5,370 nt of DNA from Candidatus Desantisbacteria bacterium CG2_30_40_21. Its GTDB lineage: Bacteria > UBA9089 > CG2-30-40-21. Both the position numbers and the translations under genes were made by a program. Below are positions 3,659-5,370 of this stretch, piece after piece. How positions within the stretch are numbered: the first letter of the stretch is position 1; each line of letters opens with the position of its first letter. The notes below the pieces were generated by a model. That model ran no database searches. It was given only the letters and a program-made list of their open reading frames with translations, and was not told the origin of the DNA. The DNA lies in contig MNYI01000127.1 in NCBI GenBank assembly GCA_001873945.1, forward strand, positions 1 through 5,370, in the 5' to 3' direction.

Positions 3659-5370
3659 TTATAGCCCTTTCGTAATGGAAAATGGGGACAGCACCCTATT
3701 TCCAAACAGCATCACTAATACAATCACTCCAAGGGAAATAATACTTATCCAATAGCCAAGGCTAAAGGACATTGGAGCATAGACAAACCTGATGTTTCGT
3801 TCACCCTTTGTCAGACTAACTGCCCGAAAGATAAAATTTGCCCGATAAATCTCCGACTCTTTTCCATCTACAAATGCCTTCCATCCGGGATACCATGTAT
3901 CACCAAGTACCAGAAATCCATCTTCATTCATTTTGGCATGAATAGTTACCTCTGATGGATGATAGGCTGTAAATTGAGCCGCCCCTGCAGATGGAAGGCT
4001 AACGACATCCTCTACAGTATCTTTTGAGCCTTGATGTTGTAGCGTTTTTTCCAGAATAACCGTGGTGTATGGGTCAAAATCAGGGGAAGATAATCTGCTG
4101 AGAATGGCTGCCTCATCTGTAATTACCTCTGCTTTTGACACACATAATAACCGTGGAACAACAGCCTTGTTTTCATACACCCTTAATGAAGGCATAGTAT
4201 TTTCTTTGAATCTTGTTTGATGCACCTCAATCAGATCAGGGCTTTTCAACTCCCAGAAGGTGGTAATATATTTTACATTTTGTATGCCAAGTAATTTTGT
4301 AAACTGTGGCTTTGGTACGGCAAACCCCAATGGGTCATCCATGGAGTGTTTGTAAAGTGAAATATTATCCATGTTGCGATAGAACCCATGGATTGTTACC
4401 AATCTTTGGGGTGCAAAGGCTGGATAGCCATCAGAAGAGGAAATACCATAATCCATATTTGAATTTGGCTGCATAACCCCACGATGAGCCGCATATAATC
4501 CCAGATCACCCTTCCAACCTTTAGACATGGCATGAACCATGCTCCATGACTCATCCCCGCCAAAGCTGTATATCCGATACATTGCCTTGTCCTTTTTGAG
4601 GAATTTGACACTTTCGGGTTCAGACAACCATGTTTTTGGAGATATGGTTGGATTATGCTTCATGCCAAAATTAAACAGGTCAAGGATAATTAAGGCACAA
4701 ATAGCGACTTGAACCACTCTTTTGGTCTTGAATGATTTAATCCTTTCCATCAAAAAGGTAATACCAAATCCTGCCAGAATAATGATGGAAAAGTCAAACA
4801 GTAAAAGAAAGCGATTGGGAAAACGAAAGAACTTTAACCCTGGCATACATTTCCAGAGTAATTCAAATAAAGGGGTGTACTTGCCTAAGGTAAGAAGCAG
4901 GGAAAGGGTTGCCATTAATCCAAACAGCCTGACAAAGCTATTGCGTGTACAATAAACGCAAAACCCAAATATTCCAAGGAATAGCGGTAAAATCCCCACA
5001 TACCCGCAATTTTCCCAGAACAGGGTCATCTGTCCGCTAATATCTCGCTGATATGTGGCTTGAGCAGAGTCACCATAGTAGTATGGAAATATCAGGGTAA
5101 TAAGATTTTCTACTGGATATGGCCAGGCAACAGCATCCTGAAATGAAAGCCCGCTTGCCCTGGTAGCCAGCCCAGTGAATTCATAGGTAGGCAAAAGCTG
5201 GACAGCCGCAAGCCCAACGCCAATAATACCAATTAACACAAAGCCGCTTGCAAGGGAAAATGGGGAAAATGGGGACAGCGCCCTATTTTTTCTTCTAAAA
5301 ATAGGGCGCTGTCCCCATTTTCCCTCTGGATGGATATGGTATGATGTCCATATTTGCGAACCAATACGAA
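3659..5370 (-). CDS. YfhO-family membrane protein, partial (5' end outside the window)
   Basis: YfhO proteins are large multi-pass membrane proteins with a GT-C glycosyltransferase-like fold, linked in Firmicutes to cell-surface glycosylation. Numbered from a GTG at 5239 (526 aa), the visible part has a helix ending in GVGLAAVQLLPTYEF (7-21), helices near 79-98, 103-119, 144-165 and 175-192, the signature FFRFPNRFLLLF (137-148), an extracytoplasmic domain (about 195-490) with DTWYPGWKAFVDGK (447-460), and a last helix (493-513). Family members are usually much longer, and the N-terminal catalytic region is missing here. The GTG is a poor start: the frame stays open upstream with no stop to 5370, the first helix is better completed by the upstream residues LASGF, and no Shine-Dalgarno site is evident. 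The upstream frame runs through palindrome copy 4. If the frame differs beyond it, this could be a disrupted pseudogene. Confidence 0.82.
   Translation of the reverse strand, partial: RIGSQIWTSYHIHPEGKWGQRPIFRRKNRALSPFSPFSLASGFVLIGIIGVGLAAVQLLPTYEFTGLATRASGLSFQDAVAWPYPVENLITLIFPYYYGDSAQATYQRDISGQMTLFWENCGYVGILPLFLGIFGFCVYCTRNSFVRLFGLMATLSLLLTLGKYTPLFELLWKCMPGLKFFRFPNRFLLLFDFSIIILAGFGITFLMERIKSFKTKRVVQVAICALIILDLFNFGMKHNPTISPKTWLSEPESVKFLKKDKAMYRIYSFGGDESWSMVHAMSKGWKGDLGLYAAHRGVMQPNSNMDYGISSSDGYPAFAPQRLVTIHGFYRNMDNISLYKHSMDDPLGFAVPKPQFTKLLGIQNVKYITTFWELKSPDLIEVHQTRFKENTMPSLRVYENKAVVPRLLCVSKAEVITDEAAILSRLSSPDFDPYTTVILEKTLQHQGSKDTVEDVVSLPSAGAAQFTAYHPSEVTIHAKMNEDGFLVLGDTWYPGWKAFVDGKESEIYRANFIFRAVSLTKGERNIRFVYAPMSFSLGYWISIISLGVIVLVMLFGNRVLSPFSITKGL
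3677..3701. repeat. Palindromic repeat, half-copy 3
   Basis: These 25 bases match one arm of the palindrome (GGAAAATGGGGACAGC, then ACCCTATTT). One core base differs (A for G), and there is no loop or second arm. It lies in the last codons of the YfhO-like gene and encodes NRVLSPFS near its C-terminus. Confidence 0.8.
5263..5324. repeat. Palindromic repeat, copy 4 (complete, 62 bp, perfect arms)
   Basis: Left arm 5263-5290, loop TCTTCT 5291-5296, right arm 5297-5324. The 28-nt arms are perfectly complementary. The loop is the reverse complement of that in copies 1 and 2, so this copy is inserted in the opposite orientation. A partial duplication of the outer end (GGGAAAAT at 5254-5261) precedes it. 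It lies within the open frame of the YfhO-like gene, just before a membrane helix. Confidence 0.92.

Noticed and set aside
4396..4955. Small ORFs of 71 aa (minus) and 77 aa (plus) inside the YfhO-like gene
   Set aside because: They are out-of-frame shadows of a strongly coding frame with recognisable YfhO motifs.
5334..5345. ATATGGTATGAT, similar to the -10 region of the 41-643 gene promoter
   Set aside because: No TTGACA-like box at the right distance on the plus strand, and it lies in the open YfhO-like frame. The likeness is probably chance.

Overview
This looks like chromosomal DNA from an AT-rich, probably uncultured bacterium. The bacterial signs are canonical Shine-Dalgarno sites, two TTGACA-type promoters, a sigma-54-type promoter, rho-independent terminators and a YfhO-family membrane protein. 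I cannot assign a phylum. No rRNA, tRNA, CRISPR array or transposase gene is visible.

Layout. (1) 41-643, minus: a coiled-coil protein with a C-terminal membrane helix, behind a near-consensus sigma-70 promoter. (2) 644-1049: a divergent intergenic region with two 15-bp dyads, an 11-bp direct repeat and a good sigma-54-type promoter facing right. (3) 1050-1865, plus: a secreted protein of unknown function. (4) 1866-2342: noncoding and rich in structure, with two rho-independent terminators, a full palindromic repeat, a second long inverted repeat and a promoter. (5) 2343-2786 and 2806-3651, plus: a likely two-gene operon of a membrane-anchored coiled-coil protein and a coiled-coil protein with a PD-(D/E)XK nuclease-like domain (DUF3782-like). 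(6) 3659-5370, minus: a YfhO-like multi-pass membrane protein whose 5' end lies outside the window, convergent with the operon and 7 bp from it.

Two themes tie the window together. First, three separate genes (41-643, 2343-2786, 2806-3651) build their coiled coils from the same two module sizes, 7 and 11 residues. Each module starts with Phe, and the 11-mer is the 7-mer plus four residues. Two of these proteins end in a membrane helix and one in a nuclease-like domain, which suggests a family that might co-assemble at the membrane. Second, a 62-bp palindrome (core TGGGGACAGCGCCCTATTTT) occurs as two full copies, one copy cut by the window edge and one half-copy. Two of the four lie inside the YfhO reading frame without closing it, so the repeat appears to be translated, a situation comparable to the Rickettsia palindromic elements. 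Both themes are readings of the sequence. Any functional system built from them is inference.
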